From assembly GCA_036873755.1 (NCBI GenBank), contig JAVTVY010037092.1, positions 62,001-126,000 on the forward strand: a stretch of 64,000 nt of DNA, in the 5' to 3' direction. The DNA comes from Hanleya hanleyi. Lineage: Eukaryota; Mollusca; Polyplacophora; Lepidopleurida; Hanleyidae. The position numbers were made by a program, and so were the translations under genes. The notes beneath the pieces are model-generated. The model worked only from the letters and a program-made list of their open reading frames with translations. It did no database searches and was not told where the DNA came from. Positions 54,409-64,000 of this stretch are shown one piece after another. The number at the start of each line of letters is the position of its first letter. The first letter of the stretch is position 1.

Positions 54409-54866
54409 AGGGCTCGGACCACTATTAAATTTACATTGACGGCCATGTTAATGAAAGTGCATCTGGCTGATTTATTAATTATTTTTGGACTTTCATCTCT
54501 TGGCAGTTTGTAGTTCCATTCAAGTCCTGCATCGCCATCTACTTCTTGGCGGGGGTCGCCCATCAAAATTTCGAACCAGAGCGTCCTGTTGGCAAGCACT
54601 GTACTTCCGGCGAATAACTTACCTCCAAAAAGCAGAGTCTACGCACCTGCATATAGTGCCTCAGACTGGCATGAATTATGCAGTGAATTCAAAATAAAAG
54701 TCACAACTCAAAAGGGCACTTGTCATGCTTAATGTTGGCCATGCAAGCCCTTGTCTCATTATCAAAAGGAAGCTGGGGGAAAAATCAGCACAAAAACTTG
54801 TCCTCTATGGCAGAGGTTATTTAGAGGGGTTAACGGCTAGGGACTTTTTTTTAGTGGTCCGAGCCC
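54409..54866. mobile_element. 458-bp terminal-inverted-repeat element, copy 2
   Basis: It has the same termini as copy 1. Differences include 'gtgcatctgg' for 'gtgcacctgg' and two extra A near 54697. The flanks read ctttt-TAGGG...CCCTA-tagg, consistent with a TA target duplication, as in Tc1/mariner-type MITEs. It has the same orientation as copy 1. Confidence 0.85.
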
Positions 54867-54959
54867 TATAGGTTCACGGTTCTGCTAACTCCTTGCTTTT
54901 TTCAGCCTACAGTTAGCCCAAAGCCGTGACAAAACTTCATTTTTATGATCTCATAGGTA

Positions 54960-55700
54960 CGTATATACACAGGTCTGCAAGCTCCGGGGTCCTAGAACGC
55001 CGGAGATGCGTTCTGAGCGTTTTCCCGGAAATAAAACTGATCATAATATATGCAGATTTATTCTTCTATTTTCACGATTTTCTCGCAATTATGAGCAGGC
55101 ATCGATATTGAAAAAATCGCACCTTATGCCTGCAGACTTTCTAGTTATATTTAAAACATACAAAACGATGCATTTAGTTCATGGAAGGGAAACCAATATG
55201 CCTATACTGATACGGTTTATTCACAAAAGATAACACAAGGAAATCCTCACAGCCCAAATGGCGAGGGTCGAGGGACCGCCTAGGCCCCGGAAGCTCCGAA
55301 GTCCTAGAACTCCGGAGATGCGTTCTAAGCGTTTTCCAGGAAAAAAAATCGAACATAATGTATGCAGATTCATGGTTCTATTTTCACGTTTGTTTCGCAT
55401 TTATAAGCACGCATCGATATTGTAAAATCATACTTTATTCCTGAATCCATTTGACTTTCTAATTATATTTAACAGATAAAAAATCGATGGCCTTTACATC
55501 ATGGGACATTAGAACCAATATGATATAGATTCATTTACACAAAGCTAAAATAAGCGATCCTCACAGCCTGACAGGCGAGGGTCCAGTGGCCGTCTAGGCC
55601 CCGGAAGCTCCGGAGTCCCAGGTTGCGGGAGATGCGTTTTACACGTTTTCCCGGAAATAAATCTGCACACAGTGTAGGTAGATTTATTTTATATTTTCGC
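54960..55700. repeat. Tandem repeat of about 312 bp, three copies
   Basis: 'gaagctccg(g/a)(g/a)gtcc' with 'ggagatgcgttct(g/a)agcg' and 'ttttcccggaaataaa' starts units near 54971, 55286 and 55600. The last is incomplete. GC-rich heads alternate with AT-rich tails; it is non-coding. Confidence 0.75.
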
Positions 55701-55704
55701 ATAT

Positions 55705-55965
55705 TGTCGCTACTGTACCCAAAATGTGGTAGAAGATGAAGTACACTTCTTGCTATACTGTCCTCGACATAACAAACACAGAGATTATATAAACCAAGTT
55801 ATCCACGGTAACCGACTCCCACCCCATCCGGAAATTATAAAAGTTAAATCTATATTAAATCCCCACAGAGACAATGCTTCAAAAATAAGAAGACTGATGT
55901 ACCAAATGTACCAGTCAAGGCTCAGCCTTAACCTTCCATCAAAAAACCGGCTGGACACTTCTTAA
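55705..55965 (+). pseudogene. LINE ORF C-terminus fragment
   Basis: 'VVEDEVHFLLYCPRHNKHRD' (about 55723-55782) matches the H-x4-C end of a LINE zinc knuckle; the first Cys pair is damaged. A basic Leu-rich end 'RRLMYQMYQSRLSLNLPSKN' and a stop at 55963 follow. The clade is not assigned and no RT is present. Confidence 0.7.
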
Positions 55966-58550
55966 TTAGAGTTTATACATCAACACACTGGCAACTCCTA
56001 TGTTATGTCCTAGAATTACTACTAACCCACACTGTTGGTTCAATCCATACTAACTAATAATTACTACGTTGCTAGTAATTATATTGTTTTGTTTGCCATA
56101 CTTGTACCATTTTACGAGTCGTGCAATAAACATATTGTATTTTATGCTCGAGATAGACTAGGTCAGAGAATGAGCTCAGTTTGCTGGGAAAGACAAACAC
56201 AATACCCAGAAATCTGGTTAAGTCATTTATTCAAATGACAATGGTTATAATCATTAATTCAAATGACAAATCATTAATTCAAATGACAAATTATAAAATA
56301 GCAGGGGCATGGAGAACACGTATGAATTATGTGAATTATGTGTTACCAAATGCAGTGATAGAACATGCCCCCAATTAGCAAATCAGTATTTAACACAAAA
56401 CAGTAGGATGAGTAGATATCACTGGCCTCTTAATAGTTGGTTTGATAACCTGAGAATGGCAGCAACTGGCTAGCGCTAACTGAAGTAATGACTTTGAATA
56501 CAAATGTTTACATCTTCATGAGCAGATCAATGGTAATATAGCAGCCAACTATATCAAGACTGCAATTGCATGAAATAATACAATCAGGTACTTGTAGCTT
56601 ATTTTGCACAGGGTGTATAGCAAGACAGATTGCCTCAAACAAATATAAAGGGAACTTATTTCCCAAATTAGCATGTAAATCAATAAAAGATAGCATGAAA
56701 AAACATGGGCAATCTATTACTATGCGTCAATGGATGGTGGAATATTACCTTACCAATCTTAGACTGAAAATGAAAGAAATATGCATAAGTGTGCCTGAAG
56801 GTAGGGGCACAGAAATCCACATCAGCCAAGTACGGTACTGGAAGAACAAATACCATTCAGGGCAGCATAAAATACCTGTCATATAGTGAAGAACCATATT
56901 AATACAATAAATATATAGCACGAGAAAGGTTCATGGGCCTGTCAGGAAATTTTTTATTTCATTTCTTTTCTTTATTTATTTCAATTAAAGAAAACAACTG
57001 GCACTGGAAGAGTCCCGGTTACCCTCCTAACAATGAGTAATATCCTTCACTTCTCAGACATTCCCCCACAAAACATTGAACTGCCAGCCAGTTAAATTGT
57101 ATGGCGGATAAAAACAATGAAGATCCTCAAGGTTGTCAATTGTCCAAGGGAAGGTTAGGATTAAGCCTCACTTTCTCAAGAATAATCTTTGAAATAAAGT
57201 TGACAAAAGGAAGTCAATATGATTGTTGTATAATACATAATACAGGAATTCACATATACCAGTATCTGTGTGTGATGGAGCTCACTGGTAAAAGACCTGA
57301 AAGTGATAGTAATGATATTTAGTACTGGATTCACAAGCCTGGGGATGATAGGATGAGGTAGGATTTTTCCTCTCTGAAATAGACAATGCATGAGGAATTC
57401 TTAAAGATAAAAGTGTTTTACAACGTCCATATTTACGCTTCCCCATGGAAAGCACTGCTACTGCAAACAGACTGGTGGTCTATAAAGTAACACACAAAAA
57501 AAAAACTTAGAAACAAACTAATACAATATAATAACCTGGGATACAGTATATCAGAAGGACCAGTGATTCCACCAAATTAAGCTGCAGATGATATGTACAG
57601 ACATGTCACAGGCGCCCCTCAACCCTCTGTCACACTGCACTACAGAGAGAACAATCTTTGGGATCACCTACATTAATTATAGAAAGCTCACTGAGAAAAA
57701 CCTGGAGGTAATAATTAAAGGAAAGGAGTTAACACAGGATCAGCAAGCATAGAGATGCTGAGAGCAGGCAACCATTTCTGTCTGTGAGTATGAAATCATA
57801 ATGGAATAAGAAACTAACAGGGTCTGAAATAGCAGCATGATCAGATATGTCTGATGAAAAAAAACGTATCTCGCCTATGTTCAAAGAATAAAGTTTGACC
57901 AAACTCTGGGAATTGACTGAGAATTTGAACATGTTGAATTGGCTTATCTCAAGACTCTGAACGGTAATATAGACAATATCAAACATGCTGGCAGCTTCAG
58001 AGGAAATTCAGGCTGAAGAAAGTTCTGCACAATGCTGTCTGTTGTGTTGTCAAACCTGGTCATGGACATACCTGTATAGAATTGGAAGAAAAAAATAAAA
58101 AGTTAAGTACTAGTTACTCCTGTAAGGAAAGCTGTCTCATCAATGCAAGAACAAGAGCACCTGACTCAACCAAAACAACTAGAGTCTAGGCACATATCAT
58201 TTCAACCCTTCTAGAGGTCTGGTCTGAAAATATAAAAGTGCCAGTGCAGTCCCCAATGACAAGAGTTATAGAGAGATTACACTGTAAATCACACTCCAGC
58301 AGGGTCTGAAGTAGCGGTCAGATATGAGATATATCTGATCAAAATCTGGTTCTGTCAGATCAAAAGTTGCTATCCTGTCCAAGTTCATATGTTAGACATA
58401 AAAAAAAATTGAAATTTTATTAAATATTTATAGACCCTGCTCGAGTATAATGGAGGCCATCCGAATATGATGTTGAGACAAACATAGGTGATGGTTTCAC
58501 ACTTCTCCTACAATATGAATAGAAAGGAACAAGTCAATTATATGTACTGA
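55966..58550. other. AT-rich unassigned stretch with open fragments
   Basis: A 106-codon open frame at 56566-56886, without an early ATG, reads 'SGTCSLFCTGCIARQIASN', faintly like an OTU-type protease signature but lacking its Asp; I do not claim it. Other frames have no motif. No repeat was identified with confidence. Confidence 0.35.
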
Positions 58551-59180
58551 AATTAGAGCAGTCAATGCGGGCCTCCTGAAAAGTAGAATGTATTACGACC
58601 ATACACTAAATATATACACAAAGTAAATTCAGTTCAAGTCACTATGCCTGGTATAGCTGGATTTCTGACAAGCTTAATGTTTATCTATACTGAAATGTGA
58701 GCAATCAATGCTGACCTCATGAGAAATAGAATGTATTATGACCATAATCACACACTAATTATATACACCAAGTAAATTCAGTTCAAGTCACTATGATATA
58801 ACTGGATTTTTGACAAGCTTTGTATGTTCATGTATACTGAATTGATGAGCAGTCAATGCTGACCTCATGAGAAGTAGAATGTATTATGGCCATGGTCGCA
58901 CACTAAATATAAACAGTCACTAAGTAAATTCAGTTCAAGTCAGTATGCTATAGCTGGATTTCTGACAAGTTGTATGTTCATGTCTACTGAATTGTGAGCA
59001 GTCAATGCTGACCTCCTGCGTAGCAGAATGTATTATAACGATGATATAACTGGCTTTCTGACAAGCTTAGTTTGTTCATGTATACTGAAATGTGAGCAGT
59101 CAATGCTGACCTCATGAGAATGTATTATGACCCTGATCATACACTAAATATATATACACCAAGTAAATTCAGTTCGAGTC
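58550..59180. repeat. Tandem repeat of about 140-165 bp, five degenerate copies
   Basis: 'gagcagtcaatgctgacctc' recurs near 58556 (variant), 58707, 58849, 58996 and 59094. Each is followed by 'agaatgtattatgaccat', 'acactaaatatatacacc', 'aagtaaattcagttcaagtc' and 'gctggatttctgacaagctt'. Confidence 0.85.
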
Positions 59181-59760
59181 ACTGTGATACAGCTGGATTT
59201 CAGAGATACACGTAGGCGGTGATGCACAGTGTATCTGAGTGATGATAGATAGAGCATACAAAATCGTTGGTAAATTCTGGCTCGTAAAAATCCATGTTAA
59301 CGTTGGTAATATGTATACCACTTGGTAGAACAGGTAAGTCAGCAAAAGCAGCAGGACTCTAGCTTGATGGACTATTCTGGAGTTGATGAAGAAGGAATGA
59401 TGGATATTCCAGTCGATGATAGGTCTCCATCTCATGAATATACAATGGAGCAGAGGGTCCAAAACAGGATAGGAGTGACTGGACAGCGGAATGGGATAAA
59501 AAATCACCTGGGCTTCCCAACATCCAAAATCGTCCGCAGACACAACAGGATCTGTAATTATAGAGATATAACGCAGTATCCACATTCTGGGCATGCGATT
59601 CATTTCCTGATGTCCTGGATTCATGAATTCAGGATTGAACAGTAATGTCTAAATGGTAACTAGACAATGTAGATACAGAGCACTTGAGAAACAATCTGTA
59701 TGTTCAGGCCCTGGACCTTCTGTATTTAAAACAGCTATGAATGAGAGTCACTACTCTGAG
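59181..59760. other. Unassigned stretch with overlapping open frames
   Basis: Plus frame 59322-59645 and minus frame 59169-59624 overlap fully. Neither shows a motif and neither starts at a convincing ATG, so coding is unproven. Confidence 0.3.
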
Positions 59761-60600
59761 TGTAGCAAGTGGGTCAACCTCCCGTATTTACAACCACAAG
59801 TGGCACTACTGTGAGTGTGACAAATAAGGGTCAACCTAAGAGCAGCAAATTGTGTCAACACTGTGACAAATTGGGTCTTCCTCATATAAACTGGATAAAT
59901 GTCATATACTGTGAAAAAATCAGATCATAATATAAGGCCACCCACAATATTTTCCAGGGTTGCCTGTTCACATATGTGAAAAGGTTACATAAGGAAGTTT
60001 TAGATTTGATAGGATAGGATAGGATTTCACAAAATTGTGTTAAAACATGAAATCACAAACAATAGGGTCAACGTGCCCAAGTGTCTTATCGATTCATACA
60101 ATGCAATGGCAAAAGGGGTCAACCTCCCCTGTAATAAATAGTGACAAATGGGGTCAACCTCCCCTGCAATTACACTGGGGCCAACCTCCCCAGGAATCAC
60201 AGTCACTAAATCATACCATGTACAGTCACTATGTATCATGGTAACAAGGGGCCAATCTCCCCTGTAAAATAGCCATGTTGTACAATGTACAGTGGCCAAG
60301 GCAGGGTTGGAGATAAGGGAAAATAATTTGATCAGAGATCATTATTAAAAGCTTTGAATTTGATCAGCAAAATATTTATCCATGTTTTATCACTATGCAA
60401 TTTGGATTGGTCAGTGTCCAAATTTGATTAGTTATTGCTGATCACTGTCCCTTATTTCCATACCTGCAAGGGGTCAACCTCCCCTTGAACAAATAGTGAC
60501 AAATGGGGTCAACCTCCCCAGCAATTACAATTAGCTGTGTACAATGTACATTAGCAAATGGGGTCAACCTCCCCTGTAATCGCAATCAATTAAAATATGC
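59761..60600. repeat. Degenerate 'ggggtcaacctcccctgtaat' repeat
   Basis: Occurrences near 59770, 59830, 60115, 60145, 60180, 60250, 60475, 60505 and 60560 are spaced irregularly (about 30-60 bp) and alternate with 'tacaatgtacagt' and 'agtgacaaatg'. A unique block (60300-60460) interrupts it. Confidence 0.75.
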
Positions 60601-63300
60601 CATGCCAGAAATGCCTCTGAAATTTTAGGTGCTTCAGTTTAAAAGTGTGCAAATTCTCACAAATATCTTCATGTAAGTTGAATTTAGCTAAGTTTTTAAC
60701 AAATTCACAGCCACTCACCATGATTTTGAAATTAGTCTCTTAGATATTTTAAGAATAGAGATTTAGAGCTCACAAAGCACCGAATTTGCCATGTATAAGT
60801 GCATGACAATTCATAATTATAAATAGTGAACAAAGGCTAATGGGCAACCTACCCTAGGTTTAGAAACCATGTATATTATGATATTAACTGCTTCCACTGG
60901 AAGACCATTTCTCTTCCAAAAACATTGCAGTGATTAATTTTATTAAAATAAAAAAAAATCATGAAAAGTCAATTCCCAAAATTATGACAAATGTCTTAGG
61001 GTCTGTGGCAAATCGCTCAACTGATATATCAGCCCAATCAATCAATGTTAACAAGCAGTAGTATGATGAGCATGGCCACTAAGTGTGAGAAATAGACCGA
61101 TATGTACTCAAGTGCATGCTCGAATTGGAATGTTGCATAATGCATGCTTATAGTGCACACCAGCACTGTGAGTATAGTTCAATGACTTTCCATGCTTACC
61201 ATTGGAATTTATGTCAACAATTGATGGTCCATCAAGGTGCAGCTTTTAATGAAAGTCTCCATAAGCATATTAATAGTACACACTCTGACACAAGATTTAA
61301 AGTATGAAAAGGAGAAGTCTGAAGAGTGTATAAATTCTATCAAACAGTTTGATTCTAAAACGGCATCAATAGTAATGATAGTACGGTGAATTGTACAATT
61401 ATAGGACACTATGAAAATTCAAATGTTTACAAATTAATTTCTTATTTACTAAATTTCATTATACATAACCAAAATATGGAAATAATTTCAGACTAATGTG
61501 ATCACCTTGTGATTCACAAGTATAGGCTGATAATCAGTGATAACCGTATAAGGGCTAGCATCCAAGCTAATAACATTGATAAAATTGACTGGAATTTAGG
61601 CTAAATATAAATTGCGACACAGTAACGAGTGAGTTGAATTCGCACAAAACCATGATAAATGTGGACCCCATTTGATTTTGAACCGCCCGACGAACTCACC
61701 CAGTTTACGGATATGCAGGGGACATCCCACGCTTCATCCAACAACGCATCCCAGCATATCTTGCAAAGAGTGTCTACTAGTGTAGTCATTACACATTCGT
61801 AACACCAGTCGGGTCCTTGATGTATGGATCCGAAAGGCCAACAGGTCCTCAGTGATTGTCATGAGTCAGGGGCCAGATTTCGACTGTTCAACGACACCCA
61901 CGTTCGGCGCGACCTCGTGACCCAGATTGTCCGAATCTGTGGGACTGGAAAAACTTAAACGTGACGTTCCCTACATTTCTGTAGCAAACTGGAGAAACCA
62001 AATCCATCACTGACATTTTCCAGAAACAAATTCCAGGTAGCCGAGGACCGACCTCGTGTTACAAAGTTGGAGAATCTAATATAAGGGCGATAACTCACAA
62101 TCAACAGTTACAATAAAACTATAATCATGTCAACATAAGAAAGCGACCTTGTTGATCCTCACATAAACTTAATTATGGTAACCCTAATTTCCTTGTATTG
62201 TTTCGCATAAACACGCATCGATACAGAAGAATATGCCTGACTCCATTTTACTAACTGGTTTCACACAAACAAAACAGGCCTATAACACACCACTACACGT
62301 GGTGCGCTCGCGGCGATAATATCTGATTTTAGATACATATTGAAACTCCAACTTAAATAGTACACCCACAAACTACATGAATAGACGATGGTCTGTTTAA
62401 TACACTTATAGTTACTCTAATTACATAATCCACATTCATTCAATTTACATATCATTTCAAGACATGTCTCAACGAGGTCCATGTCCCAACGAGGTAGATA
62501 AACAACGTCGGAAACAGACCAGAAAATTACATTCACTCGTCCCAAATCCCTACTGTCGTAACATATGGTACCTGCGGCTGCGGGTTGGAATGCCACCAAG
62601 TTACAAACACTTACTTGCACTTCAAATGCGGCAGACAACAAAATGAAGTGAGAGCTGAGAAGGCGATTGCAGTGTTGATCTTCTTCTCCCATCAAACATG
62701 CTGACTTCATACGAGTTTTTTTTTCAAAGCAATCCTTTCAATTTTGCTTGTGAGACCAAATATAGAATTTCGAGTAGGCCAACTCGTTTTACAATATTCT
62801 GAGCTCACAATCCACGAGACAGTGCCACACACTGTTCAAGCCCACTTGGTCTCACGGGCAAAATTTTACGGGGTCGCTTTTACAGAAGTCTTTTTTGTTG
62901 TCAGCATGTTCGAGTATAGCAAAAAATATTTGAATATGTTTTGCTATAAATAAGCAAACATTTTATTATCTGTTTCACAGTATTATTGCATCAAGATAAA
63001 CCTAAATTTTGATATGGAAAATTCCATTTTAATTGTAAAAGAAATGTATTTACGTTGAAAAATTTTCTCCTGATATCAAACATTATTCGAATATTTTTTT
63101 TCATACAAAAAGTAAACATATTATGTCAGAAAGACAGCCCTATAGATGAGAATTATTTCGCCCGAAACGAATTTCAGCTTGTCTGTCCGTGAAATCAGAA
63201 TGTATTCCTCTTTTTGAAAGATATTTGTGGCCCTGATCGACGGGAAAGAGACGAATCCCAACATCAGAGAATACCGTCCGTGGGGTAAATCATGAAAGTG
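60601..63300. other. Unassigned, AT-rich; upstream of the last exon
   Basis: No gene motif was recognised; minus frame 62417-62710 has no known domain. The 600 bp before 63324 are a plausible promoter/5' UTR zone, but no TATA box is convincing. Confidence 0.35.
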
Positions 63301-63323
63301 AAGCAGATTCTTTCGTCAGCGAT

Positions 63324-63773
63324 ATGTTTAAGTTCCCATCGTTTGATGTAATAAAGACTGAACCTCACATGGGCTGTCCAGAAGATGGATCGGGCTCACA
63401 TTTGGTTCACCATGTGGATTCCGTCATGACGCCTCAAGACATAAACAACGAATCTACTACCTCAGTCTTGATTAACATTATGGAAGAGCATCAAGGCTAT
63501 CAGCAGTCGACAAATGTCCATATAAAACAGGAACCGCCAGACGCTGATTGGAAATATCCTCCAGCCTTGTCATCGGGTAAAGCAGAGGATGGACAAATAC
63601 CAGCAATTCATGATAACCTATCACATACAGATGATGGAATCAAACTCGAGCAAACAAGTCTCCCAGACGGCATAGACATGTGCATCAACACGACGATAGG
63701 AAAACTAACTGCGAGTCTTGATCACGTGAGTACGGTACTGGAAACTGTTGAACAATTCTCTCTGGTGTTTTAG
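63324..63773 (+). CDS. Probable first coding exon of a nuclear regulatory protein
   Basis: ATG 63324; 149 codons open to TAG at 63771-63773. Three sumoylation-type motifs (psi-K-x-E) are visible: IKTEP at Lys11, IKQEP at Lys68 and IKLEQ at Lys107. Such IKxEP motifs cluster in N-termini of zinc-finger and other transcription regulators. The rest is acidic, His- and Ser-rich, disordered-looking, ending in a helical 'GKLTASLDHVSTVLETVEQF'. A strong donor CAC|GTGAGTA at 63726 suggests the exon may end at 63725, with the DNA-binding part downstream outside the window. The function is inferred only. Confidence 0.6.
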   Translation: MFKFPSFDVIKTEPHMGCPEDGSGSHLVHHVDSVMTPQDINNESTTSVLINIMEEHQGYQQSTNVHIKQEPPDADWKYPPALSSGKAEDGQIPAIHDNLSHTDDGIKLEQTSLPDGIDMCINTTIGKLTASLDHVSTVLETVEQFSLVF

Positions 63774-64000
63774 CTGGGATACAATATACTACTACACCGC
63801 AGCTTTCAGTTTCTATACAAATACATATCAGATGCGTGCTACAAGTCACTGAAGTTGGTGAGATATGTTAGAGGTGGGAAAATTGGCGACTAAATAGCAG
63901 TCCTAGGACTTCACGGGAAAGCTGCTGTCTGCACCTCACATTCAGCCTACATTAAGAATACGAAGGATTCTAAGACGTAACCTTGATATCTCAGTCGCGC
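63774..64000. other. Probable intron or 3' sequence of the last gene
   Basis: No further coding was recognised; it follows the candidate donor at 63726. Confidence 0.4.

Noticed and set aside
56566..56886. OTU-type protease fragment
   Set aside because: Only a vague 'G-x-C-x-L-F' resemblance; the catalytic Asp is absent and there is no ATG near the start.

Overview
The window looks like repeat-dense, low-gene-density nuclear DNA from an invertebrate, most likely a mollusc. Three things suggest this: a tRNA-class SINE with a GTGAGTGAGTGA head and the block 'gttagtcgcctcttacgaca' (a signature I associate with molluscan SINEs), very many non-LTR and LTR retrotransposon remains, and candidate coding exons with GT/AG signals and no bacterial features. 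The species cannot be fixed from the sequence. There are no rRNA genes, CRISPR arrays or operons. Layout: 1-2425 holds TGACCTTTGACCT-rich repeats. 3660-5780 is a roughly 190-bp tandem repeat split by a SINE, which is itself split by a TTAA-flanked 760-bp element. 6183-6900 is the 3' end of a LINE. 8020-9920 is a minisatellite interrupted by a SINE head and by a paired direct-repeat element with tRNA-like promoter boxes. 10230-12690 has a 72-bp-arm foldback and a few unrecognised open frames. 13390-19655 is one long minus-strand LINE broken by two later insertions whose target duplications can be read: a 5'-truncated L1-like element (16895-18562) and a TTAA/CCCTA element (14821-15300). 19700-23950 is a decayed Ty3/gypsy element whose integrase lies upstream of reverse transcriptase (Gmr1-like order). 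23989-29505 is a complete-ended LTR retrotransposon with 4-bp target duplication that has lost RT, RNase H and integrase. 30760-32240 holds further LINE fragments. 35564-36319 encodes a probable host type I membrane protein, the best ordinary gene here. 36662-40303 is a 3.6-kb near-perfect palindrome with a 6-bp target duplication and AGTAGT termini. Its arms each carry a small putative two-exon gene and a Cys-rich frame. It abuts about 71 copies of a 45-bp minisatellite (to 43503). 44348-47023 has 41-bp repeats on two inverted arms. 47960-48450 and 50709-51141 hold more short-repeat and hairpin DNA. 51444-54866 is bounded by two nearly identical 458-bp terminal-inverted-repeat elements in direct orientation. 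Between them lie Mutator-like transposase remnants and, on the other strand, an intact ORF with a His-Cys-box (I-PpoI-type) homing endonuclease signature. 54960-60600 is tandem repeats and a LINE fragment. 63324-63773 looks like the first coding exon of a nuclear regulatory protein with three sumoylation-type motifs. Most coding potential is parasitic. Insertion order can be reconstructed because later elements interrupt earlier ones and leave target duplications. Only two stretches (35564-36319 and 63324-63773) look like host genes. The His-Cys-box ORF and the palindrome-borne small genes are the most interesting candidates for less-described biology. Exact repeat identities, species and expression cannot be decided from the sequence alone.
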